A stretch of DNA of 64,000 nucleotides from Limnohabitans sp. 15K (lineage in GTDB: Bacteria; Pseudomonadota; Gammaproteobacteria; Burkholderiales; Burkholderiaceae_C): positions 1,010,529 to 1,074,528 of the forward strand of contig NZ_NESM01000001.1 of NCBI RefSeq assembly GCF_002778285.1, written 5' to 3'. The translations under genes were made by a program, and so were the position numbers. Below are positions 42,339-50,945 of this stretch, one piece after another; the first letter of the stretch is position 1; every line of letters starts with the position of its first letter. Under the pieces are notes generated by a model. The model did no database searches. It was not told the origin of the DNA and was given only the letters and a program-made list of their open reading frames with translations.

Positions 42339-43898
42339 TCAGGCGTAGCGCACCCGCAAATCCCGCTTGAGCAGTTTGCCGCTGGGGTTCTTGGGCAGGC
42401 TGTCGGTGAAGACCACGCGTTTGGGGCACTTGAAACCGGCCATGTGCTGAGCGCAGTGCGCGATCACAGCGGCTTCGTCCAGCGCCTGCCCGGCCTTGAC
42501 CACGATCACCGCTGTCACCGCCTCCACCCATTTGGGGTCCGGCAAGCCGATCACGGCCACTTCGCTGACTTGCGGCAGGCGGTAAATCATTTCCTCGACC
42601 TCGCGGCTGGCCACGTTTTCGCCGCCAGACTTGATCATGTCCTTCTTGCGGTCCACCACGGTGATGTAACCCTCATCGTCGATGACGCCCAGATCCCCAC
42701 TGTGGAACCAGTCGCCCTCAAATGAGGCTTTGGTGCGTTCGTCGTCGTGGAAGTAGCCCAGCATCAAATGCGGCGAGCGGTGCACGATCTCGCCCACTTC
42801 GCCCACCGCCACGTCCTGCATGTCGTCGTTGACCACACGCGTTTCGACGTTGCGCACGGCTTTGCCGCAGGAACCGGGTTTGCGCAGCTGGTCGTCTGGG
42901 CCCAACATGGTGGCCAGGGGCGCGATTTCGGTCTGGCCATACAAGTTCCACAAGCGCACTTTGGGCAGGCGCGAGGCCAGCTCTTTGAGCACCTCGACCG
43001 GCATGATGGACGCGCCGTAATAGCCCTTGGCCAGTTGGGCGAGCTTGTCGGCATCGAGCAGCGGCGAGCGCAGCAGCGCAATCCACACCGTGGGCGGCGC
43101 AAAGAAGCTGGTGATGCCGAATTTTTCCAGCATCGGCATCAGGTTGTCGGGTGTGGGCTTAGAGGTGATGACGTTGGTGCTGCCCATGTAAATGGCCGGG
43201 CCAAAGAACACATCGAGCTGGGCGCAGTGGTACAGCGGCAGCGCGTGCAGGGCCACGTCGGCCTCGGCAATCTCGGCGTCGATCACGCAGCTGACGTATT
43301 GCCACATGACGGCGTCGTGCGTGAGCTGTGCGCCTTTGGGCGATGACTCGGTGCCGCTGGTGTAAACAATCTGCGCCACGTCGTAGCTGCCCAGGCGCAA
43401 ATCGGGCAATGTATCGGTGCAAGCGGCCAGCACATCAAAGCTGTGCATGCCCGCCACGCTCTGGCTCGGGTCTTCGGAGGGCAGCCAGATGAACTGCTGC
43501 ACTTGTGTGTCGAGTTTGGAGGCAGCCTGCGCCAGCTCGGCCAAACCGCTGTCGGTGGCCAGGGTTTTGGCACCCGCGTGGCGCAGGATGTAAGCCACCT
43601 CGTCGGCCTTGAGCATGAAGTTGATCGGCACCATGACCGCGCCCCGGCGTGCCAGCGCAAAGCGCAGTGCCGCAAAGCCGTGCGAATTGCGCGCCAGTAC
43701 CGCCACCTTGTCGCCCTCGGCCACGCCGATGCTGGCCAGGCCAGAGGCCAGGCGCGTCACCAGTGCATCGAACTCGGCATAGGTCCAGGTGGTGGCACCA
43801 CACACGATGCCGGTTTTGGCGGGCAAGCGGATCGCCGTGCGGCGCAGGGCATCGGCAATGGTCTGACGGCGAACCACCGGGGCAATCGTGTGCGACAT
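42339..43898 (-). CDS. AMP-dependent acyl-CoA synthetase/ligase
   Basis: The 519-residue ANL-superfamily ligase has P-loop YTSGTESSPKGAQLTH (Glu where Thr is usual), YGQTE adenine motif, FHSGDLG, hinge DRKKDMIKSGGENV and the catalytic-lysine tail PKNPSGKLLKRDL. It probably makes an acyl-CoA from a fatty or other carboxylic acid. GAGGAG lies before ATG 43898. It is upstream of and on the same strand as the GntR-led operon, separated by a hairpin. It may be an independent unit, or feed CoA esters from that pathway. Confidence 0.9.
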   Translation of the reverse strand: MSHTIAPVVRRQTIADALRRTAIRLPAKTGIVCGATTWTYAEFDALVTRLASGLASIGVAEGDKVAVLARNSHGFAALRFALARRGAVMVPINFMLKADEVAYILRHAGAKTLATDSGLAELAQAASKLDTQVQQFIWLPSEDPSQSVAGMHSFDVLAACTDTLPDLRLGSYDVAQIVYTSGTESSPKGAQLTHDAVMWQYVSCVIDAEIAEADVALHALPLYHCAQLDVFFGPAIYMGSTNVITSKPTPDNLMPMLEKFGITSFFAPPTVWIALLRSPLLDADKLAQLAKGYYGASIMPVEVLKELASRLPKVRLWNLYGQTEIAPLATMLGPDDQLRKPGSCGKAVRNVETRVVNDDMQDVAVGEVGEIVHRSPHLMLGYFHDDERTKASFEGDWFHSGDLGVIDDEGYITVVDRKKDMIKSGGENVASREVEEMIYRLPQVSEVAVIGLPDPKWVEAVTAVIVVKAGQALDEAAVIAHCAQHMAGFKCPKRVVFTDSLPKNPSGKLLKRDLRVRYA

Positions 43899-43958
43899 GG
43901 GGCAAGGCTCCTCAAATTTATGATGTCATGATTGGAAACCGAACCGAAGAGAAAACAA

Positions 43959-44543
43959 GTGGCACTTCCCCCAGCATCCCCCCGAAAACTGTCACATACG
44001 CGAACCGTGGTTTACAACGGTTACGACCGTGAAGACGGCCTGTGGGACATCGAAGCGGCTCTGACCGACGTCAAAACCTACAGTTTCCAGGTGCCCAATG
44101 AGCGGCCTTTCCCAGCGCAAGAACCCATCCACGGCCTGAAAATCCGCGTCACGCTGGACAATAAAATGGCGATCCAGGCCATTGCGACCTCGATGGACGA
44201 CATCCCCCACACCGAATGTGCAGGCGCTCCCCATGGCATGCACAAACTGATCGGCCAAACCATGGGCCCGGGCTGGCGCAAAGTCATCAACCAATATGTG
44301 GGTGGCACCGAAGGCTGCACCCACCTGCGCGAGATGCTGTTCAACATGGCCACCGCCGCTTACCAGACCCTGCCCGCAGGCCAATGGCACCGGCGCGAAC
44401 TGGCGGGCCAGCCTCAGCCCGAAGTGACCAAACCGCCTTACCACCTGGGCCAATGCCACAGCTGGGCCTATGACAGCCCAACGGTGCAAAGGGCTTATCC
44501 GATGTTTTTCAGGCCGAAGGTGGTGGTGGATGGGCCGGATTGA
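43959..44543 (+). CDS. DUF2889-domain protein
   Basis: The 194-residue protein of the DUF2889 family has LSHTRTVVYNGYDREDGLWD, DIEAALTDVKTYSF, and C-terminal GCTHLREMLFNMATAAYQT. Function unknown; in some genomes it lies near acyl-CoA or aromatic degradation genes. No ATG is available: GTG 43959 (product VALPPASPRK) fits family length; TTG 43932 is the alternative. It diverges from the acyl-CoA ligase across about 60 bp. Confidence 0.8.
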   Translation: MALPPASPRKLSHTRTVVYNGYDREDGLWDIEAALTDVKTYSFQVPNERPFPAQEPIHGLKIRVTLDNKMAIQAIATSMDDIPHTECAGAPHGMHKLIGQTMGPGWRKVINQYVGGTEGCTHLREMLFNMATAAYQTLPAGQWHRRELAGQPQPEVTKPPYHLGQCHSWAYDSPTVQRAYPMFFRPKVVVDGPD

Positions 44544-44767
44544 ATGCCGTTCAATACAAGCCATCCATGAACAACCGCCGCAATCCCCCAAATCTTGTCA
44601 GGCCGACATTTCCGGGTGAATCTCGGTCTGAATTTGTGCACAGCGGCCTGGCTTCGGTATACGAAACCCAAGTATTGGGCAATGGCATTTGTGCAGATGA
44701 GGTGCTAGCCCAACTTGATGCCAAGCTGCTCACAGCACGTAAAACCCTGGCTCAACGCAAAGCCTGA
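44540..44767 (+). CDS. small hypothetical protein
   Basis: A possible 75-residue product (or 66 from ATG 44567) overlaps the DUF2889 stop by 4 bases if TTG 44540 is used. It contains SEFVHSGLASVYETQVLGNG and a charged C-terminus KLLTARKTLAQRKA. No family recognised and no strong ribosome site. It could be a small helical protein or a chance frame. Confidence 0.4.
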   Translation: MNAVQYKPSMNNRRNPPNLVRPTFPGESRSEFVHSGLASVYETQVLGNGICADEVLAQLDAKLLTARKTLAQRKA

Positions 44768-44908
44768 GCTCCACCGCTTAATTCTGTAACGCTGGCAAAA
44801 AGTTTTGTCGTTATTTTTGCCTTCACTATCTGGCGAGTAACAACAAACGACTGAGCTTGCACTTGCAGCACAACAGATGAATTGGCTGCCGCTACCCAAG
44901 CCATAGAA

Positions 44909-44926
44909 AGCCCCACTCAAGGGGCT
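44909..44926. terminator. weak hairpin downstream of the small hypothetical gene
   Basis: AGCCCC (44909-44914) and GGGGCT (44921-44926) with a 6-base loop. A T-rich stretch (CGTTTTATT) begins about 10 bases later on the plus strand, so termination is possible but not convincing. Confidence 0.3.
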
Positions 44927-44951
44927 GATCGCCTTCGTTTTATTAAAGACA

Positions 44952-44982
44952 GTTATTGCGACAGCATTTATGTCACAATAAC
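44952..44982. promoter_or_regulatory. MerR-type operator dyad at the merR start
   Basis: Twelve-base arms GTTATTGCGACA (44952-44963) and TGTCACAATAAC (44971-44982), one mismatch, 7-base centre. It ends 3 bases before the merR ATG, so no Shine-Dalgarno is visible. A TATTAA box lies at 44941-44946. Probably an autoregulatory site for the MerR protein. Confidence 0.7.
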
Positions 44983-44985
44983 CCC

Positions 44986-45384
44986 ATGACCACCACCTAC
45001 TCCATAGACCAGCTCTGCGCGCTGACCGATTTGCCCAAGCGCACGGTCCGCTATTACATGCAGCTGGGTCTGGTGGACCGGCCAGTAGGCGAGACCCGGG
45101 CAGCGCACTACACGCCAGTGCATCTGGGCCAGCTCATGCAAATCCGCAAGTTGGCCGATGCCGGGGTCTCTCTGGAGCGTATCCGCACCGTCTTGGCCGG
45201 TGGCGAATCGCCCGTGCCTGAACGCCAACAACAGCCCGGCAGCATCAGCGTGCGCAGCCATGTGTTCATCGCGCCGGGGATAGAGCTGCAAATCGACCCA
45301 CAAGAAGCGGGCTTGTCGCCCGAACAACTCCGCGCCTTTGTACGCACCGTCATGACTGCATGGGAAAACAAAAATGAGCAATGA
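44986..45384 (+). CDS. MerR-family transcriptional regulator
   Basis: The 132-residue regulator has an N-terminal MerR winged helix (YSIDQLCALTDLPKRTVRYY, then MQLGLVDRPVGETRAAHYT) and YTPVHLGQLMQIRKLADAGV, followed by a short C-terminal part without a cysteine cluster, so it is not a metal sensor by motif. Its coding sequence overlaps the VIT/vWA gene start by 11 bases, indicating co-transcription. The dyad ending just before its ATG suggests self-control of both genes. Confidence 0.9.
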   Translation: MTTTYSIDQLCALTDLPKRTVRYYMQLGLVDRPVGETRAAHYTPVHLGQLMQIRKLADAGVSLERIRTVLAGGESPVPERQQQPGSISVRSHVFIAPGIELQIDPQEAGLSPEQLRAFVRTVMTAWENKNEQ

Positions 45385-47836
45385 AGTGATGGGCCTCAAA
45401 AGCCGCCATGACGGTCAAGCCGTCGCCCTGCAATCGGTGCAGGCTCAAGGCCAAATGCAAGGCCTGATGTTGCGCATGAAGCTGCGGCAGGTCTACCGCA
45501 ACACCACGGGCGACAACCTCGAATGCGTTTACACCTTCCCCTTGGCTTGGGGTAGCGTGTTATTGGGCATGGCGGTCGAACTCAACGGCAAACGCATGAC
45601 CGGCACCGTGATCGAAAAGAAAGAAGCCGAAACCACTTACGAAAAAGCCATCCAGTCCGGCGACTTGCCCGTGATGCTAGAGCGCTCGGGCAAAGACCTC
45701 TACACCGCCAACCTGGGCAACATCCTGCCCGGCAACGAGGTGGTGATCGAGCTGGAATACGCCCAACTGCTGAAGCTGGAAGGCGGCATGCTGCGCCTGA
45801 ACCTGCCAACCACTATTGCTCCACGTTATGGTGACGAACACAGCCAAGGTGGCCTGGCCCCGCACCAGACCACCACCAGCAGCCCACTGGCCGAATACCG
45901 CCTGCATGTGTCGCTCGACATCGCCTACCCCTTGGCCAATGGCACCATCACCAGTCCATCGCATGGCGTGCAGCGGGTTAAACACCAAAACGGCGTGATG
46001 GTCAAACTGCAAGACAAAGCCTGGCTGGACCGCGACTTTGTGCTGACCATCCACGGCCTGAAAGACATGGCTTTTGCCATGGCCAGCGCCGATGCGACGC
46101 AACCCGGCCAATACACCCTGCTGACCAGCGCAACCGCCCATTGGGATGCGGCCCAGACACCGCCCGCCAAACTGCGCATGAAAGTGCTGGTGGACGGCTC
46201 CGGCTCCATGCAAGGCGACAGCAACGAACAAGCCCGCGATGCTCTGGACTGGCTGTTTCATCAACTGGAGACTGATGATGAAGTCTGCATGACACGCTTT
46301 GGCACCCATCCTTTGCATGTACTGCCCAGGCTACAACGTTGCACAGAGGCTTATCAACGCCGCCTGCGTTCAGAGGCCCGCAACATCAAAGCCGACTTGG
46401 GTGGCACTGAAATGGACAGCGCACTTGAAGCTGTGATTCGGATTACGTCAGAAGACGAGCGCCCTGTTGAAGCGGCAAGCATCCTACTCATCACCGATGG
46501 CGAGGTCTGGAACATTGAAAACATCGTAGCCACGGTGCGCCAGTCAGGTCACCGTCTTTTTGCATTGGGCGTCAGCAGCGCCCCGGCCGAAAGCCTGCTG
46601 CGCGAGCTGGCCGAAGTCAGCGGGGGTGCCTGTGAAATGGTCAGCCCCAACCAAAGCATGCAACAAGCCGTGGCCCGTTTGCTCGAACGCATGCGTCACA
46701 CCTGCGCTATCCATTGCAGCTTGGAAAGCGATGCCGAACTGATCTACCAGTCGCCCAGCCCACGCGAAATCACCCAGGGCGACACCATTCATCAATGGGC
46801 GCAAGTGACCAGAAAACCACTTGCCGCGCCCAGCCAGCGCTGGGCAATGACAGACAAAACACTCAAGCACAGAGCAGAAAATCTGATGTGGGACGAAGAC
46901 GGCATCCTGCCCCGCCTGTGCGCCGCCCAGCACCTGCAGGACACCACAGACCCACAGCGCCAGCGTGCAATGGCTGTGCAGTACCAACTGGTCACAACCC
47001 ACACCAACTTCATATTGGTGCACCAACGTGCTGAGGACGAAAAAGCGCAAGATCTGCCATTGCTGCAACAAGTGATGCAGATGCAAGCTGCAGGGACAGG
47101 CGGAAATGGAACAGTGATACAAGAAGTACGCAGCAGTTTTGATATGTCGAATCTGTCGCACATGGCGAGTTACTCGTACTCAATGAATGATTCTGAAAGT
47201 CTGAGTCAGAACTCTGGCAGCATGAACATGCCTGCCTTATGGCGCACGAGCCGTACACACACAGCATCCAGAGTGGATGGCTTGTCGAATGCCGGCATGG
47301 ACGACATCGAAATTCCAGCTTTCTTGCGCAGAGCTACAGATGGAGACGACTTAGACGACATGCTCCGCAAAGCTCGTGAACGAAACGAAGCTAAAGCACA
47401 ACGCGCTGATTCAACGAGCCCACCGGAAGATGACGACTATTGGAAGAAACAACGCGAGTACACCTTCAACAACTCAGTCGTCCAATTGACCGAAGTACTG
47501 AAAACCTTGGATGACCCATCCAACCCGTTGACTGCCATGCTGCAAAAATTCAATGAACAGGCCTACGGCAACCGTACGTTCAGAGCGGCGTTGTCTATAA
47601 CGTTGCGCTCATCCGATACAAGCTTCATGGCTGGATTCGTTTTGCATCATGCCAAAGCATTGGGCAGTCCTGCTATGTTTTGGGCGGTGTTGTTATTATG
47701 GCTGGCGGACGAAAAGAATTTACCACTCGAGCGTTATGGCCGAAGACTAATCGAATCATTGACGGCAAAATTATCTGCATACCTCATTAAAGAAATTCAC
47801 AATCAATTCAACCGAATATTCAATCAAAAAACTTAA
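45374..47836 (+). CDS. VIT and von Willebrand factor A domain protein
   Basis: The 820-residue protein has an N-terminal VIT (inter-alpha-trypsin) domain at about residues 1-150 (LRQVYRNTTGDNLECVYTFP; ETTYEKAIQSG), a vWA domain at about 265-460 with intact MIDAS DGSGS at 274-278, LGGTEMD and LLITDGEVW, then a low-complexity and less conserved C-terminal half (about 560-820; Ser/Asn-rich MASYSYSMNDSESLSQNSGS). No signal peptide or anchor is visible, so it is probably cytoplasmic, unlike animal VIT/vWA proteins. GC content drops toward its 3-prime end. It is coupled to merR and followed by two AT-rich unknown genes. Function unknown; metal-dependent protein binding is inferred from MIDAS. Confidence 0.88.
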   Translation: MSNEVMGLKSRHDGQAVALQSVQAQGQMQGLMLRMKLRQVYRNTTGDNLECVYTFPLAWGSVLLGMAVELNGKRMTGTVIEKKEAETTYEKAIQSGDLPVMLERSGKDLYTANLGNILPGNEVVIELEYAQLLKLEGGMLRLNLPTTIAPRYGDEHSQGGLAPHQTTTSSPLAEYRLHVSLDIAYPLANGTITSPSHGVQRVKHQNGVMVKLQDKAWLDRDFVLTIHGLKDMAFAMASADATQPGQYTLLTSATAHWDAAQTPPAKLRMKVLVDGSGSMQGDSNEQARDALDWLFHQLETDDEVCMTRFGTHPLHVLPRLQRCTEAYQRRLRSEARNIKADLGGTEMDSALEAVIRITSEDERPVEAASILLITDGEVWNIENIVATVRQSGHRLFALGVSSAPAESLLRELAEVSGGACEMVSPNQSMQQAVARLLERMRHTCAIHCSLESDAELIYQSPSPREITQGDTIHQWAQVTRKPLAAPSQRWAMTDKTLKHRAENLMWDEDGILPRLCAAQHLQDTTDPQRQRAMAVQYQLVTTHTNFILVHQRAEDEKAQDLPLLQQVMQMQAAGTGGNGTVIQEVRSSFDMSNLSHMASYSYSMNDSESLSQNSGSMNMPALWRTSRTHTASRVDGLSNAGMDDIEIPAFLRRATDGDDLDDMLRKARERNEAKAQRADSTSPPEDDDYWKKQREYTFNNSVVQLTEVLKTLDDPSNPLTAMLQKFNEQAYGNRTFRAALSITLRSSDTSFMAGFVLHHAKALGSPAMFWAVLLLWLADEKNLPLERYGRRLIESLTAKLSAYLIKEIHNQFNRIFNQKT

Positions 47837-47881
47837 TCACGAAAATTAATTAATATAAATAATATCACCAGGAGCAAAAAA

Positions 47882-48490
47882 ATGAAATACATTACAACTT
47901 CAGGAAATGGGCATTTCAAATATTTAAATCACAACAATCGCCTATATGCAATATCCATAAATCGAGACACATCACCAGTATTGAATATTATCAAAAATAA
48001 GTATTTCAAACCAAAATCAACGCGGCTATCAGCCGTCGAAGAGTCTCTATTTCAAGATGACATGGAAGCCGATAAAATACAATCCAAAGAATACGTCGAT
48101 TTATTTTTTAGCTCGAATATCTGGAAAAAATTTATAATAAACCCAGGCACAATAAAATTCAATGACCCTGAATCACATAGAAAATTAATCGATCTTGTTT
48201 TCTGCGTCGATTACAATCAAAAGTCAACAATTTCAAAAATTAAGTTCGATGAGGACGGAGTACTATCAACGCTAAATATACATGAAATAAAAAATTCTTT
48301 TATGTCATTTTTTTCCGAAGATTCATTTGGGAAATTAATTACTAGCATCCCCCTATCAAATGTAAAAGATTATGTTGCATCACCAGACTGGATCGCATTC
48401 AGAATGATCAACAATGCCATTTATATTCATGGCAAAAATGACTCGCGAATTCTAGACTCATATCTCGAATTATTTAATAACTACAATTAA
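47882..48490 (+). CDS. AT-rich hypothetical protein downstream of the VIT/vWA gene
   Basis: The 202-residue product is encoded by DNA far richer in A+T than the neighbours. It has a good ribosome site (AGGAGC, 8 bases before ATG 47882). Mixed alpha/beta composition, Lys/Asn/Ile-rich, no signal peptide or transmembrane segment. Segments include NRDTSPVLNIIKNKYF and FDEDGVLSTLNIHEIKNSFM. No family recognised. The base composition suggests recent acquisition. It may be a partner or cargo of the MerR-VIT/vWA pair. Confidence 0.75.
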   Translation: MKYITTSGNGHFKYLNHNNRLYAISINRDTSPVLNIIKNKYFKPKSTRLSAVEESLFQDDMEADKIQSKEYVDLFFSSNIWKKFIINPGTIKFNDPESHRKLIDLVFCVDYNQKSTISKIKFDEDGVLSTLNIHEIKNSFMSFFSEDSFGKLITSIPLSNVKDYVASPDWIAFRMINNAIYIHGKNDSRILDSYLELFNNYN

Positions 48491-48502
48491 ATTAATATCA
48501 CA

Positions 48503-48742
48503 ATGGGAATTATTGATAAAATCATTATTAATTTGATGTGCAAGAAATGCTTGGAAAATGAAAAAATCACTCTTTTAGAGAAAGGCTCGACCAGGGGTTC
48601 ATCTTGGCAGACGCCTCCGGATTCTGAAAAATTTCTCATAAACTGGAAAATAAATAAACTTGAAGAGCCGACCCCATCAAAAATCAAGTGCAATACCTGC
48701 GGTACTGATTTTATTGACAACTTCGACCTTATCAAGAGTTAA
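48503..48742 (+). CDS. small AT-rich protein with zinc-ribbon-like cysteine pairs
   Basis: The 79-residue product has two CxxC knuckles: CKKC (residues 13-16) and CNTC (about 63-66), giving a possible zinc ribbon. If translation begins at ATG 48536 the protein is only 68 residues, starting MCKKCLENEK. The central WQTPPDSEKFLINWKI resembles no family I know. It follows the 202-residue gene by 12 bp and shares its AT-rich composition, so the two probably arrived together. Confidence 0.6.
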   Translation: MGIIDKIIINLMCKKCLENEKITLLEKGSTRGSSWQTPPDSEKFLINWKINKLEEPTPSKIKCNTCGTDFIDNFDLIKS

Positions 48743-48938
48743 TTTATTTTTCGATAGTCAGCCAAACTGAAATTCATGATTTTTACGACTAATCCTCAAG
48801 CCTGAGATCCAATTTTCACAGATTCCATCTAAACGTTATTGAAAATACTGCGACAATCCATCCTCACCTGCGCCCCAAGCGCTTTCCCCAACAGCCTCTG
48901 GATCTACACCATGAACCGCTGCACTATGGCCCTTTTCG

Positions 48939-48968
48939 GGCGTGCTTTACTTTGGCGTGCTTTGCTTT
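48939..48968 (+). repeat. 15-bp tandem duplication upstream of miaB
   Basis: GGCGTGCTTTACTTT (48939-48953) is followed directly by GGCGTGCTTTGCTTT (48954-48968), one difference. It lies in the 266-bp gap before miaB, perhaps spacing promoter elements. Confidence 0.6.
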
Positions 48969-49008
48969 GCCTTGACTTCATCACCTCCGTGACCGCCGTG
49001 GAGGCCGC

Positions 49009-50346
49009 ATGAGCAAGAAGGTCTTCATCAAAACCTTTGGCTGCCAGATGAACGAGTACGACTCGGACAAGATGGCCGATGTGCTGGGCGCGGCCCAGGG
49101 CTACGAGCCCACACAAGACGTGGACGAGGCCGATTTGATTTTGTTCAACACCTGCTCGGTGCGCGAAAAGGCCCAAGAAAAAGTGTTCAGCGATCTGGGC
49201 CGGGTGCAGCACCTGAAAGCCAAGGGCGTGTTGATTGGTGTGGGCGGCTGCGTGGCCAGCCAAGAAGGCGCCGAGATCATCAAGCGTGCGCCTTATGTGG
49301 ACGTGGTGTTTGGCCCGCAGACCCTGCACCGCCTGCCCGAGATGTTGGCAGAGCGCGAGCGTAAGCAGCGCCCGCAAGTCGACATCAGCTTCCCCGAGAT
49401 TGAAAAGTTCGACCACCTGCCGCCCGCCAAGGTGGACGGCGCCACGGCCTTTGTGTCGATCATGGAAGGCTGCAGCAAATATTGCAGCTATTGCGTGGTG
49501 CCCTACACCCGGGGCGAAGAAGTCTCTCGCCCGTTTGACGATGTGCTGGTCGAAATCGCCGGTCTGGCCGCGCAGGGCGTGAAAGAGATCACGCTGCTGG
49601 GCCAAAACGTGAACGCTTACCGGGGCAAGATGGGTGGCACGTCAGAGATTGCCGACTTTGCCTTGTTGCTGGAGTACGTGGCCGACATGCCGGGCATCGA
49701 GCGCATCCGCTACGTGACCAGCCACCCCAACGAGTTCACGCAGCGCCTGATCGACGCCTACGAAAAGATCCCCAAACTGGTGAGCCACTTGCACCTGCCG
49801 GTGCAGCACGGTTCGGACCGCATCTTGATGGCCATGAAACGCGGTTACACCGCGATGGAATACAAGAGCACGATCCGCAAGCTGCGGGCGATCCGCCCCG
49901 ACATGTCGCTCAGCAGCGATTTCATCGTGGGCTTTCCCGGCGAGACCGAGGACGACTTCAACAAGATGATGAAGCTGATCACCGATGTCGGTTTTGACAC
50001 GAGTTTCAGCTTCATCTTCAGCCCCCGCCCTGGCACGCCTGCGGCCAACCTGCACGACGACACGCCGCACGCCGAAAAATTGCGCCGCCTGCACCACCTG
50101 CAAGCGACCATCGAAGAAAACGTGCAGCGCATTGGCGAAAGCCGCGTGGGCACGGTGCAGCGCATCTTGGTGGAGCGCCCTTCGCGCAAGGACGCCACCG
50201 AACTGGCGGGTCGCACCGAGTGCAACCGGGTGGTCAACTTCCCCGGCGGCCCGAACATGGACCGCCTGATCGGTCAGATGGCCGATGTGCGCATCACCCA
50301 AGGCTTGTCGCACTCGCTGCGCGGCGAGTTGGTGATCAAGGACTGA
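49009..50346 (+). CDS. miaB: tRNA-2-methylthio-N6-dimethylallyladenosine synthase
   Basis: The 445-residue radical-SAM methylthiotransferase modifies A37 of tRNAs reading UNN codons. The N-terminal UPF0004 domain carries three cluster cysteines ([23 protein letters not shown]); the radical-SAM cluster is [16 protein letters not shown] (about residues 154-169, CxxxCxxC); the C-terminal TRAM domain spans about residues 375-443 ([15 protein letters not shown]). Start ATG 49009 is family-typical. Confidence 0.97.
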   Translation: MSKKVFIKTFGCQMNEYDSDKMADVLGAAQGYEPTQDVDEADLILFNTCSVREKAQEKVFSDLGRVQHLKAKGVLIGVGGCVASQEGAEIIKRAPYVDVVFGPQTLHRLPEMLAERERKQRPQVDISFPEIEKFDHLPPAKVDGATAFVSIMEGCSKYCSYCVVPYTRGEEVSRPFDDVLVEIAGLAAQGVKEITLLGQNVNAYRGKMGGTSEIADFALLLEYVADMPGIERIRYVTSHPNEFTQRLIDAYEKIPKLVSHLHLPVQHGSDRILMAMKRGYTAMEYKSTIRKLRAIRPDMSLSSDFIVGFPGETEDDFNKMMKLITDVGFDTSFSFIFSPRPGTPAANLHDDTPHAEKLRRLHHLQATIEENVQRIGESRVGTVQRILVERPSRKDATELAGRTECNRVVNFPGGPNMDRLIGQMADVRITQGLSHSLRGELVIKD

Positions 50347-50358
50347 CCTGCTGGGATT

Positions 50359-50754
50359 TCAGGACTCGCGCCCGACTTCGCGGATGTAGCGGCGGTAGTC
50401 GCCGTGCCCGATGGGCGTGCAGTCTTCGGTCGGGCAGTTGTAGACATAGGTCTGCACCCTTTGCCCGTGCAGCGGGCCGCCCACCACCGTGACCTCCTCG
50501 CGCCAGTATTGCGAGGCGGCGCGGTGGCCGGGGACCATGTCTTCCACCGCATCCAGCCGCGCCAGGTGCGCGTCATCGACCTCATAGACTTCGCCGGTGA
50601 CTTGGCCTTCACCGTGCAGCAAGCCGGGGTAGCGGCCCACATCGACCAGTCGGCCCGGCACCTGGGCCGCGCCCACAAAACGAGCGCCGTGCATTTCGGC
50701 CTCCAGACGCAAACCGGGCATCAAGGTGCCGTAGATGAAAAGAGCGTGTTGCAT
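50359..50754 (-). CDS. gamma-glutamylcyclotransferase (AIG2-like) family protein
   Basis: The 131-residue GGCT/AIG2 fold starts MQHALFIYGTLMPGLRLEAE, the substrate-binding YGTLMPG loop, and has EVYEVDDAHLARLDAVED with the likely catalytic Glu. Members act on gamma-glutamyl compounds. The neighbouring divergent operon encodes a glutamine-synthetase-like ligase that could form such compounds, so a shared pathway is possible but unproven. ATG 50754 chosen over 50805. Confidence 0.85.
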   Translation of the reverse strand: MQHALFIYGTLMPGLRLEAEMHGARFVGAAQVPGRLVDVGRYPGLLHGEGQVTGEVYEVDDAHLARLDAVEDMVPGHRAASQYWREEVTVVGGPLHGQRVQTYVYNCPTEDCTPIGHGDYRRYIREVGRES

Positions 50755-50798
50755 GGGCTGGATTTTGCGCCAATGTGGCCCACTTTGACCGCCTCGAA

Positions 50799-50812
50799 TT
50801 GACACGCGTCAA
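50799..50812. promoter_or_regulatory. short palindrome in the GGCT/Rieske divergent region
   Basis: TTGAC (50799-50803) and GTCAA (50808-50812) with a 4-base centre. It may be a regulator half-site or chance; no regulator gene is adjacent. Confidence 0.3.
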
Positions 50813-50945
50813 GCCATGCCCACCGTGTCGCCTGTTGGCAGGTCCGGCCCACATGGCCGTTTAAACTGTTCTCCGAGAGACAAGCGTGACCCACCATGGT
50901 GAGTGCATGCACCAGGCAAACACCAGGCACAAGCCAGAGGCGCCC

